Source: Agrococcus sp. SGAir0287 | GTDB lineage: Bacteria; Actinomycetota; Actinomycetes; Actinomycetales; Microbacteriaceae | DNA length: 64,000 nt | NCBI RefSeq assembly: GCF_005484985.1 | Contig: NZ_CP027942.1 | Span: 1,736,001 to 1,800,000 of the forward strand | Direction of reading: 5' to 3' | In this document: positions 49,661-59,045 of the stretch, piece after piece | Numbering within the stretch: the first letter of the stretch is position 1 | Layout: the number at the start of each line of letters is the position of its first letter | Translations under genes and position numbers: made by a program | The notes under the pieces: generated by a model | Databases searched by the model: none | What the model was told of the DNA's origin: nothing | The model's input: only the letters and a program-made list of their open reading frames with translations

Positions 49661-51763
49661 GTGCCCCACCCCACGCAGCTCGAGGCGCGCACGTCGTCGC
49701 CCGAGCCCACGCGCGTCGTCCGCCTCGACATGCAGGTGCTGCGCGCGATCGCCGTCGCGCTCGTGCTCGCGTACCACCTGTGGCCCGCAGCCCTGCCGGG
49801 CGGCTTCGTCGGCGTCGACGTCTTCTTCGTGATCTCGGGCACCCTCATCACCGCTCACCTGCTGCGCGAGGCGGAGGCCACCGGTCGCGTGCGCCTCGCG
49901 CGCTTCTGGTCCAACCGTGCCAGGCGACTGCTGCCCTTGGCCTTCACGGTGCTCGCCGCGACCGCGATCGTCGCATGGCTCGTCGCGCCGCCGTCGCAGC
50001 TCGAGGCCATCCTGCGGCACGTCGTCGCCTCGACGCTCTACGTGGAGAACTGGCTGCTCGCCTCCGACAGCGTCGACTACCTCGCCGCGCAGCAGGCCCC
50101 GCTGCCGACGCAGCACTTCTGGTCGCTCTCCGTCGAGGAGCAGCTCTACCTCGTCTGGCCGCTCATCGTGCTCGCGGCCGCGATGCTCGGCGCCCGCCAT
50201 GCATCGCGTCGGCGCCGTCGCGACCGTGCCCGCGCCGTGCGGCGGGTGGTCGCGGTCGCGCTCGCCGTCGTGCTCGTGGGTTCGTTCGCCCACTCGCTCG
50301 TCGCGACGTGGAGCGAGCCCGGCGCCGCGTACTTCGCGACCACGACGCGCGCGTGGGAGTTCGCCGCCGGAGGCCTGCTCGCCTTCGCCTTCGATGCGAC
50401 CGGTCGGCAGAGCACGGATCGACTCGGGCTCGCCCTGCGCGTCGCCGGCGCGTGGCTGGGACTCGCGCTCGTCGTGGGCGGCGCCTTCGCGATCTCGGGG
50501 TCGACGCCCTACCCGGGCGTCGCGGCGCTGCTGCCCGTGGTCGGCACGGTGCTCCTCGTCGCAGGCGGCGCGATCGATCGGGTCTGGGCGCCGGGCGGAC
50601 TCGCGCGCATCCGACCGCTCGTGTGGCTCGGCGACGTGTCCTACGGCGTCTACCTGTGGCATTGGCCGCTCATCGTCCTGCTGCCCGCCGTCGTCGGCCC
50701 GCTGACGATCGGCTGGCAGCTGCTCGTCGTCGTCGCGACGATCGCGCTCGCCGCCGTGTCGCGACGAGTCGTCGAGGATCCGTTCCGGTTCCGCCCCGTG
50801 TGGCGCGCGCGCCCGTGGCGCGGGTTCGCGATCGCAGCCGTCGGCAGCGCCGTCGTGCTCGCCCTCGCCGGCTCCGGCCTCGTCGCGGTGCAGGTGGAGC
50901 GCGAGCGCTCCGAGACGCTTGCCGCAGCGGCGCTCGAGGAGGCGCTCGACGAGGCGCTCGCCTCGCCGCCACCCGCGTCGCCGAGCGCCTCGCCAGGGCT
51001 CCCGACGCCCTCGGCGAGCGTGCCTCCGCCCGATCCCGCCCAGCCCCTCGTGCCCACGATCGGCGCCCGCGGGACGGACTTCGCGAACATGTACGACTGC
51101 TTCGACCTGAACGGCAGCGGCCCCTACATCTGCCCGTACGGCGTCCAGACCGACCCCGCCTTCGACGTCGCGCTCATCGGAGACTCCCACGGCGCGCACC
51201 TGGTGCCGGGGATGTGGCGCGCCGTGAACGAGCTCGGGGGCCGGCTCACGACGTACCTCGGCATCCTGTGCGACGCGCCGCAGGAGCCCGAGTGCGCCGG
51301 CGGCGACGAGATGGTCTCGCAGATCCTCGCGAGCCAGCCGGATCTCGTCATCGCGACGTCCGCTCGCATCTCGACGCACAGCGACGAGGAGCTGCATGCG
51401 TTCTGGGATCTGCTGCGCGACGCCGGGCTGCCGCTCCTGCTCGTCGCGGGTCCGCCGCAGCACTCGGCGGATGCCTTCGCATGCGTCGACGCGTCCGGCG
51501 GCGACCCCGTGGCGGCGGCGGCGTGCCTCACGCCGCTCGACGAGGCGCTGGACGAGATCCCGAATCGGGTGACGCCGTACGCGCTCGAGCACGACGTCCC
51601 GCTCGTGGACATGACCGCACCCCTGTGCGACGCCGAGGGCTGCCACAGCGTGGTCGGCAACGTCGTCGTCTACATGGACACGCCGGCCTCCCACGTGACG
51701 GGCACGTACTCCCGCACCCTGCAGCCGCTCTGGATGCAGCGCATCACCGAGCTCGTCGGCTGA
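49661..51763 (+). CDS. OafA-type acyltransferase with SGNH domain
   Basis: The 700-residue protein has an N-terminal acyltransferase-3 membrane domain (VVRLDMQVLRAIAVALVLAYH, FWSLSVEEQLYLVWP, YGVYLWHWPLIVLL) with about ten segments to residue 420, a Pro/Ser-rich linker, and a C-terminal extracytoplasmic SGNH domain (IGDSHGAHLVPG near 506, catalytic D-H pair in DTPASHVTG near 673). Such proteins O-acetylate surface glycans or lipids. GTG at 49661 is six bases after CAGGAT and has no good ribosome site; another start nearby is possible. It interrupts the cyd cluster on the opposite strand. Confidence 0.88.
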   Translation: MPHPTQLEARTSSPEPTRVVRLDMQVLRAIAVALVLAYHLWPAALPGGFVGVDVFFVISGTLITAHLLREAEATGRVRLARFWSNRARRLLPLAFTVLAATAIVAWLVAPPSQLEAILRHVVASTLYVENWLLASDSVDYLAAQQAPLPTQHFWSLSVEEQLYLVWPLIVLAAAMLGARHASRRRRRDRARAVRRVVAVALAVVLVGSFAHSLVATWSEPGAAYFATTTRAWEFAAGGLLAFAFDATGRQSTDRLGLALRVAGAWLGLALVVGGAFAISGSTPYPGVAALLPVVGTVLLVAGGAIDRVWAPGGLARIRPLVWLGDVSYGVYLWHWPLIVLLPAVVGPLTIGWQLLVVVATIALAAVSRRVVEDPFRFRPVWRARPWRGFAIAAVGSAVVLALAGSGLVAVQVERERSETLAAAALEEALDEALASPPPASPSASPGLPTPSASVPPPDPAQPLVPTIGARGTDFANMYDCFDLNGSGPYICPYGVQTDPAFDVALIGDSHGAHLVPGMWRAVNELGGRLTTYLGILCDAPQEPECAGGDEMVSQILASQPDLVIATSARISTHSDEELHAFWDLLRDAGLPLLLVAGPPQHSADAFACVDASGGDPVAAAACLTPLDEALDEIPNRVTPYALEHDVPLVDMTAPLCDAEGCHSVVGNVVVYMDTPASHVTGTYSRTLQPLWMQRITELVG

Positions 51764-51802
51764 CGCCGCCGCTCGCCGAGCGCGTCGGCCGGCCGGACGT
51801 CG

Positions 51803-52837
51803 TCAGTGCGCCGCGGCGGCGATCGTCTGCCGCAGCACGCGCCTGCGGAACACCCAGTACGTCCAGATCTGGTAGGCCGCGACGAGCGGCATCGCCGCGA
51901 CGGCCGCCCACGTCATGACCTGGAGCGTGTACTCGGAGCTCGAGGCGTTGCGGATCGTGAGGCCTGCGAAGTCGCCGACGGGGTTCGACGCGGGCATGAC
52001 GTAGGGGCCGCCGTCGCGCAGGGCGAGGGCGAGCAGGATCGTCGCGACCGCCGCGGCGATCGCGACGGCGGTCGCCGCGAAGGCGATGCCCTCACGGGTG
52101 CGGAGGGCAGCCAGCAGCGCGACGACGAGCGCGATCGCAGCGACGGCGGCGGCCGCGACCACCCCGGCGGCGGGCACGAGGGCGATCGTCCACGCGACGA
52201 AGCCGCCGCCGACCACGATCGCGGCGGGCAGCGCGAGGCGCGACAGCCGGATCGCACGGCGCTGCAGGTCGCCGTCGGTCTTGAGGGCCGTGAAGACGAC
52301 GCCGTGCGCGAAGCAGAGCGCGACGAGCGCGAGGCCGCCGAGCAGGGCGTAGGGATGCAGCAGCGCGCCGAGGCCGTCGACCATGAGCGCGCCGCCGAGG
52401 TGCGGCTCCAGCGCCACGCCGTGCGCGAGGTTCGCGAACGCGACGCCCCACAGCAGCGGCGGCAGCACCGACCCGGCCACGATGCACGCATCCCACGCCC
52501 GCCGCCAGCGCGTGTCGTCGTGCTGGTGCCGCCACTCGAACGACACGGCGCGCACGATGAGCGCGAGCAGGATGAGCAGCAGCGGCACGTAGAAGCCCGA
52601 GAACATCGTCGCGTACCACTCGGGGAACGCCGCGAAGAGCGCGGCGCCGCCGATGATGAGCCACGTCTCGTTGAGGTCCCACACGGGCGCGATCGTGTTG
52701 ATCATGTGCCGTCGGTCGACGTCATCCCTCGAGAGCACGGGCATCGCCATGCCGACGCCGAAGTCGAAGCCGTCGAGCACGAAGTACGCGACGAACATGA
52801 CGCCGACGATGCAGAACCAGACGAGCTGCAGGTCCAT
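51803..52837 (-). CDS. cydB: Cytochrome bd ubiquinol oxidase subunit II
   Basis: The 344-residue membrane subunit has about eight segments and the CydB pattern WFCIVGVMFVAYFVLDGFDFG, NETWLIIGGAALFAAFPEWYA, and GPYVMPASNP. It pairs with CydA in the terminal oxidase that reduces oxygen at high affinity. ATG at 52837 overlaps the cydA stop by one base. It converges with the acyltransferase gene with 39 bases between. Confidence 0.95.
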   Translation of the reverse strand: MDLQLVWFCIVGVMFVAYFVLDGFDFGVGMAMPVLSRDDVDRRHMINTIAPVWDLNETWLIIGGAALFAAFPEWYATMFSGFYVPLLLILLALIVRAVSFEWRHQHDDTRWRRAWDACIVAGSVLPPLLWGVAFANLAHGVALEPHLGGALMVDGLGALLHPYALLGGLALVALCFAHGVVFTALKTDGDLQRRAIRLSRLALPAAIVVGGGFVAWTIALVPAAGVVAAAAVAAIALVVALLAALRTREGIAFAATAVAIAAAVATILLALALRDGGPYVMPASNPVGDFAGLTIRNASSSEYTLQVMTWAAVAAMPLVAAYQIWTYWVFRRRVLRQTIAAAAH

Positions 52838-54249
52838 CAGTACACCGTGACCGGCTGCTCGGGGCGGCCGTCCTCGTCGAGCGCGGGCGCCTCGGGCGGA
52901 CCCGCCTGCGCGGTCTTGCGGAGCAGGGTGAAGTTGATGACCCCGAGCACCCCGTACACGACGGTGAAGGCCACGAGCGACAGCAGCACCTCGCCGCTCG
53001 TCGTGCCCGGGCTCACGCCGTCCTCCGTGCGCAGGAGGGAGAAGACGAGCCACGGCTGCCTGCCCATCTCCGTGAAGATCCAGCCGACGATCATCGCCAG
53101 CAGCGGCAGCGGCACGGTCCAGATCGCGACGGTCCACGCCCAGCGCGGCACCTCGCGGCCCCTCCTGGTGATCCACAGCCCCACGAGCGCGACGAGCCCC
53201 GTGACGGCGCCGAGGCCGATCATCCAGCGGAACGACCAGTAGGTGATCCAGATCGTCGGGGTGTAGTCGCCGGGCCCGAACGCCGCGACGTACTCGGCCT
53301 GCAGGTCGTTGATGCCCTCGACGGTGCCGTTCGGGTCGTGCGTCGACAGCAGTGCGAGGAGGTACGGGATGCGGAAGGAGAAGATCTCGCTCGATCCGTC
53401 CGGCGTGCCGATGGAGAAGACGGAGAACGACGCGTCGGCGCCCGTCGCGGTGTCGTAGAGCGCCTCCGCGGCCGCCATCTTCATCGGCTGCGCCTCGACC
53501 ATCGCGAGCGAGACCGCGTCGCCGGCGACGAACGTCAGCCCCGTCGCGACCAGGGTGGTCCACAGCCCCACGCGCAGCGCCTTGCGCATGGTGTCGACGT
53601 GCTGGCCGCGCTTGAGGTGCCACGCGGCGACGGCGACGGCGACGGTGCCCGCGACCATGAAGGCGCCGAACATCGTGTGCGGGAAGGCCGCGACCGCGAC
53701 CGGGTTCGTGAGCACGGCACCGATGTCGGTGAGCTGGGCACGCCCGAGCTCCTCGTTCATCTCGAACCCGACGGGGTTCTGCATGAACGCGTTCGCGGCG
53801 AGGATGAAGTACGCCGACGCGGCGGTGCCGATGCCCGTGAGGTAGATGCACGCGAGGTGCACCTTCGGGGGCAGCTTGTCCCAGCCGAAGATCCACAGGC
53901 CGATGAACGTGGCCTCGAACGCGAAGGCGATGAGCCCCTCGAACGCGAGCGGGGCGCCGAAGACGTCGCCGACGAAGCGCGAGTAGTCCGACCAGTTCAT
54001 GCCGAACTGGAACTCCTGCACGATGCCGGTCGCGACGCCGATCGCGAAGTTGATGAGGAAGATGCGGCCGAACAGGTGGGTGAGCCGCAGCCACGCGAGC
54101 TCGCCCGTGCGCAGCCACACGGTCTGGAAGGCCGCGACGAGCCACACGGTGCCGAGGGTGATCGGCACGAAGAGGAAGTGGTAGATCGTCGTGAGCGCGA
54201 ACTGCCAACGCGCGAGCGACAGAGGGTCGAGCAGGTCGTCCAAGGTCAC
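52837..54249 (-). CDS. cydA: Cytochrome bd ubiquinol oxidase subunit I
   Basis: CydA carries the three hemes and the quinol site. In the 470-residue protein the heme b595 ligand is H24 in TTIYHFLF, the b558 ligands are H191 in FPHTMFGAF and M395 in FTEMGRQPW. The Q-loop is short, as in actinobacterial enzymes. GTG at 54249 gives the correct N-terminus, but a strong ribosome site is not next to it. cydA-cydB are co-transcribed. Confidence 0.95.
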   Translation of the reverse strand: MTLDDLLDPLSLARWQFALTTIYHFLFVPITLGTVWLVAAFQTVWLRTGELAWLRLTHLFGRIFLINFAIGVATGIVQEFQFGMNWSDYSRFVGDVFGAPLAFEGLIAFAFEATFIGLWIFGWDKLPPKVHLACIYLTGIGTAASAYFILAANAFMQNPVGFEMNEELGRAQLTDIGAVLTNPVAVAAFPHTMFGAFMVAGTVAVAVAAWHLKRGQHVDTMRKALRVGLWTTLVATGLTFVAGDAVSLAMVEAQPMKMAAAEALYDTATGADASFSVFSIGTPDGSSEIFSFRIPYLLALLSTHDPNGTVEGINDLQAEYVAAFGPGDYTPTIWITYWSFRWMIGLGAVTGLVALVGLWITRRGREVPRWAWTVAIWTVPLPLLAMIVGWIFTEMGRQPWLVFSLLRTEDGVSPGTTSGEVLLSLVAFTVVYGVLGVINFTLLRKTAQAGPPEAPALDEDGRPEQPVTVY

Positions 54250-54316
54250 CTCGGGATGCGGGATGTCCCTCCATCATCCTCTCGGCCGCAGCGCCGCGCA
54301 TCTGTGCGACACGGAA

Positions 54317-54356
54317 GCGGGGGCTGTGCGTCGCCGATGCCACGCGCAGCCCCCGC
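54317..54356. terminator. Terminator hairpin between cydA and the OpuC-like operon
   Basis: A 15-base-pair stem (GCGGGGGCTG outer part) with one wobble pair and a 10-base loop lies 14 bases after the binding-protein stop on the minus strand. It ends the importer transcript. On the minus strand it is followed by TTCCGTGTCGC. Confidence 0.6.
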
Positions 54357-54369
54357 GGACCGGTCGAGC

Positions 54370-55293
54370 CTAGCCGTCGATGAGGCCCTTCTCGACGAGC
54401 CAGTCGCGAGCCGCGGTCTCGGGAGCGGCCGTCTCGTCGCCCTCGACGCGCGTGCGCAGCGCGATGAGGTCGTCGGTCGTCAGCTCGGCGGAGATGCCGT
54501 TCAGGATCTCCTCGACCTGGTCGGACGCGATCGACTCGGAGAGGACCGGGACGATGTTCTGCGCCGCGATGATCTGCTCGGGGTCGTCGAGCACGACGAG
54601 GCCGTACTGCTCGAGCGCGGGGCTCGTCGTGTAGATGTCGGCGACGTCGACGGTGCCGTCGAGGAGGGCCTGCACCGTCGCCGGCCCGCCGTAGTCCTCG
54701 AACTGCACGAACTCGACGTCGGTGATGCCGTAGGCGCGCTCGAGGCCGGGGATGCCGTAGGGCAGCTCGGCGAACTGCGGGTTGGAGCCGAGCGTGAAGG
54801 GCTGCAGCGGCGCCAGGTCGGCGATCGACTCGAGGCCGTTCGCCTCGGCGTACTCGCTCGTGACGACGTACGCGTCCTGGTCCTGCGCCTCGGCGTAGTC
54901 GTAGGCGACGAGCCCCGTGCCCTCGAGGGCCGTGTCGAGCGCGTCGGCGACCTCCTGCGGGTCGGTGAGCGTGTTGCTCTCGTCGAGGTAGTTCAGCAGG
55001 TTGCCCGTGTACTCCGGCTGGAGCGTGATCGAGCCGTCCTCGAGCGCGGGGAACGTCTGCTGCCGCGCGCCGATCGAGAGCGTGTAGGAGACGTCGAGGC
55101 CGCCGTCCTCCAGCGCGATGCCGTAGATGTAGGCGAGGATCTCGGCCTCGGGGAAGGCGTTGGAGCCGATGACGATCTCGCCGTCGCCGGCCGCCTCGCC
55201 TCCGCCGCTGCCGGTGGGGTCGGACGTGGCGCAGCCTGCGAGGGCGACGCCCGCGACGGCGAGGGCCGCGATGGCACGGATGGGACGCTGCAT
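54370..55293 (-). CDS. Osmoprotectant-type ABC substrate-binding lipoprotein
   Basis: The 307-residue lipoprotein has the lipobox LAGC (Cys near 21) and an OpuAC-type binding fold: IGSNAFPEAEILAYIYG, LQPEYTGNLLNYLDES, and LDGTVDVADIYTTSPALEQYGL. It likely binds betaine, choline or carnitine for the two permeases and ATPase upstream; the ligand is inferred. ATG at 55293 has AGGAG ribosome site. It is 114 bases after the permease gene and may have its own promoter. Confidence 0.88.
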   Translation of the reverse strand: MQRPIRAIAALAVAGVALAGCATSDPTGSGGGEAAGDGEIVIGSNAFPEAEILAYIYGIALEDGGLDVSYTLSIGARQQTFPALEDGSITLQPEYTGNLLNYLDESNTLTDPQEVADALDTALEGTGLVAYDYAEAQDQDAYVVTSEYAEANGLESIADLAPLQPFTLGSNPQFAELPYGIPGLERAYGITDVEFVQFEDYGGPATVQALLDGTVDVADIYTTSPALEQYGLVVLDDPEQIIAAQNIVPVLSESIASDQVEEILNGISAELTTDDLIALRTRVEGDETAAPETAARDWLVEKGLIDG

Positions 55294-55407
55294 GGGAGCT
55301 CCTCGGGGTGAAGGGACTCTCATCGAACCAGCCACCTCCGACGAGCGCATCCGCCACACCGACCCTTGACGAGATGCGACGCGCGCGGCATGCGCGACGC
55401 GGACCGC

Positions 55408-56097
55408 TCAGCCCAGGTGACGGGCGCGCTGCGCCGAGCGCTGCACGAGCGCGAGGGCGGCGTCGAGCACGAGCGCGAGCAGGGCGACGAGGATCGAGGC
55501 GCCGAGCATGAGGTCGTAGTCGTTGAGCCCGATGCCGGAGGCGATGATCGATCCGAGGCCGCCGAAGCCCGCGAAGGATGCGATCGTCGCGGTCGCGACC
55601 ACCATGAGCACCGCGGCGCGCAGGCCGCCGAGGATGACGGGCGCGGCGAGCGGCAGCTCGACGCGCGTGAGGATCTGCCACTCGGTCATGCCCGTCGCCC
55701 GCGCAGCGTCCACCGTCACGCGGTCGACGGCCTCGATGCCCGCGTAGGTGCCGGCGAGGATCGACGGGATCGCGAGCACGGCGAGCGCCACGCCGCAGCC
55801 GACGAGCGACGCCTGCCGCGAGCCGAGCGGACCCGTGAGCACCATGACCAGCAGGATGAGCAGGCCGAGCGCCGGTGCTGCGCGCGCGGCGCTCGTGATG
55901 GCGATCACGGCCTGCCTGCCCTTGCCCGTGTGCCCGATCCAGCAGCCGAGCGGCAGCGCGACGACGGCGGCGATCGCGACGCAGGCGAGCGTGATCTGCA
56001 GGTGCTGCCCGAGCCGCTCGGGGATCGAGTAGAGCGCGCCGGGCGCGTAGCGATCGGGCGAGAGCAGCCAGCGAAAGGCGCTGAGCAAGAACTCCAT
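55408..56097 (-). CDS. Osmoprotectant-type ABC permease 2
   Basis: The 229-residue membrane protein has six hydrophobic segments and the permease EAA-type loop in DAARATGMTEWQILTRVELPLA. It resembles OpuCB/OpuCD-type permeases. ATG at 56097 overlaps the stop of the first permease (TGATG). Confidence 0.9.
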   Translation of the reverse strand: MEFLLSAFRWLLSPDRYAPGALYSIPERLGQHLQITLACVAIAAVVALPLGCWIGHTGKGRQAVIAITSAARAAPALGLLILLVMVLTGPLGSRQASLVGCGVALAVLAIPSILAGTYAGIEAVDRVTVDAARATGMTEWQILTRVELPLAAPVILGGLRAAVLMVVATATIASFAGFGGLGSIIASGIGLNDYDLMLGASILVALLALVLDAALALVQRSAQRARHLG

Positions 56098-56726
56098 CAG
56101 CGCCTCCAGGGCATGGCGAGTCGGCCGGCGAGCTGCAGGACGAGGTCGAAGATCGCGGCGAGCACGACGGTGCCGACGAGACCGGCGAGCACCGAGTCGA
56201 CGTTGTTCGTCGCGCGGCCGTTCGTGAAGAGGTAGCCGAGGTTGTCGCTGCCGATGAGCGCGCCGACCGTCACCATCGCGACCGTCGAGACCGACACGAC
56301 GCGGAGCCCGGCGAGCAGCACGGGCCCGGCGAGCGGCAGCTCGACACGCCAGAAGCGACCGGCGCGACCGTAGCCGATCGCGGTCGCGGCGCCGATGGTC
56401 GCGGGCGGCAGCGACTGGAACGCGTCGGTGGCGCTGCGGACCATGATCGCGATCGCGTAGAGCGTGAGTGCGACGGTGAGGTTGATCTCGTCGAGCGTCC
56501 GCGTCGCGAGGATGAGCGGGAGGATGAGGAAGAGGGGCAGCGACGGGATGGCGTAGAGCGCGCTGCCCGTCGACAGGATGATGCCGCGTGCGGCGCGATT
56601 GCCCGCCGCGAGCCTGCCGAGCGGCACGGCGACGAGGAAGCCGACGACGATGGGCGCGACGGACAGGCGGGCGTGGTTGAGCGTCAGGTCCCAGACCTGG
56701 TTCCAGTTCGCGATGACCCAGTCCAT
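56097..56726 (-). CDS. Osmoprotectant-type ABC permease 1
   Basis: The 209-residue membrane protein has five or six segments and the permease EAA-type loop GAATAIGYGRAGRFWRVELPLA. It forms the channel with the other permease. It is ten bases after the ATPase stop. Together the two permeases are the OpuC/ProW-type pair. Confidence 0.9.
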   Translation of the reverse strand: MDWVIANWNQVWDLTLNHARLSVAPIVVGFLVAVPLGRLAAGNRAARGIILSTGSALYAIPSLPLFLILPLILATRTLDEINLTVALTLYAIAIMVRSATDAFQSLPPATIGAATAIGYGRAGRFWRVELPLAGPVLLAGLRVVSVSTVAMVTVGALIGSDNLGYLFTNGRATNNVDSVLAGLVGTVVLAAIFDLVLQLAGRLAMPWRR

Positions 56727-56736
56727 GGCGCGCGTC

Positions 56737-57549
56737 TCAGGCTGCGTCGAGGGTGCCGAGCGGCGTGCCGTCGCGATCGACGACGACCTGCCTGCCGTCG
56801 ACCTCCTGCACGTGCAGCGACCGCTCCCCCGCGCTCGCGCCGATGAACTCGCGCACGAAGTCGTTCGCGGGCGCCGCGACGATCTCGGCAGGCGTGCCCG
56901 CCTGCGCGATCACGCCCTCCTTCTCGAGCACGACCACCTGGTCGGCGAGGGCGAACGCCTCCTGGATGTCGTGGGTGACGAAGAGCACGGTCTTGCCGAG
57001 GTCGCGCTGCAGCCTGCGCGTCTCGCGCTGCAGCTCGAGGCGCACGATGGGGTCGACGGCGCCGAACGGCTCGTCCATGAGCAGGATGTTGGGGTCGGCG
57101 GCGAGCGCGCGCGCGACGCCGACGCGCTGCTGCTGCCCGCCCGAGAGCTGGTGGGGGTAGCGATCGGCGAGGTCGGCGTCGAGGCCGACCGTCGCGAGCA
57201 GCTCGAGCGCCCGCGCCCGCGCGTCGCGCCTCCCGGTCCCGTCGAGCATCGGCACCGTCGCGACGTTCTGCCACACGGTGCGGTGCGGCAGCAGGCCGGC
57301 GGCCTGCAGCACGTAGCCGATGCCGCGGCGCAGGCGCACGGGATCCTTGGTCGCGACGTCCTCGCCGTCGATGAGGACGCGACCGGAGGTCGGGTCGACC
57401 ATGCGGTTCACCATCCGCATGAGCGTCGTCTTGCCGGATCCCGACGAGCCGACGAGCACCGTGCAGGTGCGCGGCGGGACCTCGAGGGAGCAGTCACGGA
57501 CGGCGACGGCGTCGCCGTAGCGCTTGGAGACCTGCTCGAAGGTGATCAC
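56737..57549 (-). CDS. Osmoprotectant-type ABC ATPase
   Basis: The 270-residue ATPase has Walker A GSSGSGKTT (residues about 34-42), QAAGLLPHRTV Q-loop, signature LSGGQQQRVGVARAL, Walker B ILLMDEPFGAVD and VTHDIQEA. It is shorter than OpuCA-type ATPases, lacking the C-terminal CBS pair that senses ionic strength, so direct osmosensing is not expected here. GTG at 57549 overlaps the TetR stop (GTGA), implying coupling to the regulator. Confidence 0.9.
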   Translation of the reverse strand: MITFEQVSKRYGDAVAVRDCSLEVPPRTCTVLVGSSGSGKTTLMRMVNRMVDPTSGRVLIDGEDVATKDPVRLRRGIGYVLQAAGLLPHRTVWQNVATVPMLDGTGRRDARARALELLATVGLDADLADRYPHQLSGGQQQRVGVARALAADPNILLMDEPFGAVDPIVRLELQRETRRLQRDLGKTVLFVTHDIQEAFALADQVVVLEKEGVIAQAGTPAEIVAAPANDFVREFIGASAGERSLHVQEVDGRQVVVDRDGTPLGTLDAA

Positions 57550-58208
57550 GATCGCGGCGCCAAGCCGACCTTGGCCTCCATGAGGCCGTGATCGAGCGCC
57601 ATCTGCAGCATCTCCTCGTCGCCGAACCGGTCGCGCTGGAAGGCGAACATCACGAGGGCGTCCGCGACGCGGAAGCCGCGGCGCAGCGCGGCGCGCGCCG
57701 CGTCGTCGTCGGGCACGCCGAAGCGCGCGACGAGCACTGCGAGGGTCTCGGCGGCGATGAGGTCGGTCGAGTCCGCGGGGCGCTCCGCGCCGACGTCGAG
57801 CCAGTCGCCGGTGCGCACGGACCGGAACGACGGGATCTCGCGGTAGGCGCCGATGAAGTCGCGCAGCAGCGCGGTGACCGCGTCCTCCCAGGAGGCATGG
57901 TCGGGGTCGCTGAGCGTGCGCTCGAACCGGGCGCGGAGCCGCTCGAGGTTGCGACCGGCGAGCGCGACGAGCACCGCGATGCGGTCCGGGAAGTAGCGGT
58001 AGACCGTGCCGATGGAGGCGCCGGCCGACTTCGCGACCATCGCGGTCGTGAGCAGCTCGGAGCCGACGTCGTCGACGCAGTGCGCCGCCGCGTCGAGCAG
58101 GGCCTCGATGCGCGCGGCGGCCCTCGGCTGCACGGGCTCGCTGCGGACCGCCACCGATGCGGCGTCCGGGTGCACCGACATGGGCATGGGCATCGCTCCG
58201 TCCTGCAT
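57546..58208 (-). CDS. TetR/AcrR-family regulator of the importer operon
   Basis: The 220-residue protein has a TetR N-terminal helix-turn-helix (LLTTAMVAKSAGASIGTVYRYFPDR, about residues 52-76) and a helical ligand domain. It is the first gene of the importer operon, overlapping the ATPase start by four bases. Such linkage suggests ligand-controlled repression of the importer. The start may be 58208 or an internal ATG at 58193 or 58187 (MPMPM); GGAG is just before the latter pair. Confidence 0.88.
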   Translation of the reverse strand: MQDGAMPMPMSVHPDAASVAVRSEPVQPRAAARIEALLDAAAHCVDDVGSELLTTAMVAKSAGASIGTVYRYFPDRIAVLVALAGRNLERLRARFERTLSDPDHASWEDAVTALLRDFIGAYREIPSFRSVRTGDWLDVGAERPADSTDLIAAETLAVLVARFGVPDDDAARAALRRGFRVADALVMFAFQRDRFGDEEMLQMALDHGLMEAKVGLAPRS

Positions 58209-58229
58209 GGAGCGCCGCGCGAGGACTTC

Positions 58230-58256
58230 GAGCGACGCTCAGTTCGCCCGACTCTA
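58230..58256 (-). promoter_or_regulatory. Candidate promoter and operator of the TetR-importer operon
   Basis: On the minus strand TAGAGT (58256-58251) could be the -10 box. It is followed by an 11-base dyad GAGCGTCGCTC (58240-58230), flanked by ACT and AGT. A dyad directly after the -10 box is where an autorepressing TetR protein would bind. Confidence 0.4.
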
Positions 58257-58320
58257 CCCCTGCCCGGCCATCGGCGAGGCGGGACGCGCCCGCGCGGCGC
58301 GGTCGTGGGACGATGACACC

Positions 58321-59022
58321 GTGTGCGGACGCTACGTGATGGCTGCGGAGCCCAGCGACCTCGTCGCCCTGTTCGAGGTCGACGAGATGGGCGATCTGCC
58401 CGAGCGGTCGTGGAACGTCGCGCCCACCGATCCCGCGCCCGTCGTCGTCGAGCCGCCGTCCCGAGACGGCGGGCCGCCGTCGCGCCGTCTCGAGGCCGCG
58501 AGGTGGGGTCTCGTCCCAGCGTGGGCGAAGGATCCGTCCGTCGGGGTCAAGGCGATCAACGCGCGCAGCGAGACGGTCGCCGAGCGGCGCACCTTCGCGG
58601 CCTCCCTCGCCACGCGGCGCGCGATCGTGCCCGCGAGCGGCTGGTACGAGTGGCGCAAGCCCGAGCGCACGCCGTTCTACGTGCACGCCGACGACGAGCG
58701 CCCCATCGCCTTCGCGGGCCTGTACGCCTGGTGGCGCAGCCCCGAGGGCGCGTGGGTGCTGTCGTCGACGATCCTCACCGCCGAGGCGACCGGTCGGCTC
58801 GCGCCGCTCCACGACCGCATGCCCGTCGTGCTCGCGCCCGAGCTGTGGGACACGTGGCTCGACGCGGAGACGGAGGGCGACCAGGACCTCGTGGACGCCG
58901 TCGTCGCCGCTGCGGCCGAGCAGGTCGAGTCGCTGACCCTGCGCGAGGTGGGCCGCGAGGTCGGGAACGTCCGGGCGGACGGGCCGGACCTCGTGGCGCC
59001 TGTCGCGGACGACCGCGGGTAG
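58321..59022 (+). CDS. SOS response-associated peptidase-type protein (SRAP/YedK)
   Basis: SRAP proteins crosslink via an N-terminal Cys to abasic sites in single-stranded DNA. The 233-residue protein begins with V(M)-C-G-R-Y, so Cys2 becomes N-terminal after start removal. The conserved NVAPT, SGWYEW (active Glu) and LHDRMPVVL (active His) are visible. GTG at 58321 fits the required C2; no ribosome site is near, so it may be leaderless. It is divergent from the TetR gene. No SOS box was seen. Confidence 0.93.
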   Translation: MCGRYVMAAEPSDLVALFEVDEMGDLPERSWNVAPTDPAPVVVEPPSRDGGPPSRRLEAARWGLVPAWAKDPSVGVKAINARSETVAERRTFAASLATRRAIVPASGWYEWRKPERTPFYVHADDERPIAFAGLYAWWRSPEGAWVLSSTILTAEATGRLAPLHDRMPVVLAPELWDTWLDAETEGDQDLVDAVVAAAAEQVESLTLREVGREVGNVRADGPDLVAPVADDRG

Positions 59023-59045
59023 CGTGGAGTCGATGAGGCACCGAC

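Noticed and set aside
58209..58320. SOS box before the SRAP gene
   Set aside because: No TCGAAC-N4-GTTCGA match is found. The dyad there is closer to the TetR promoter.
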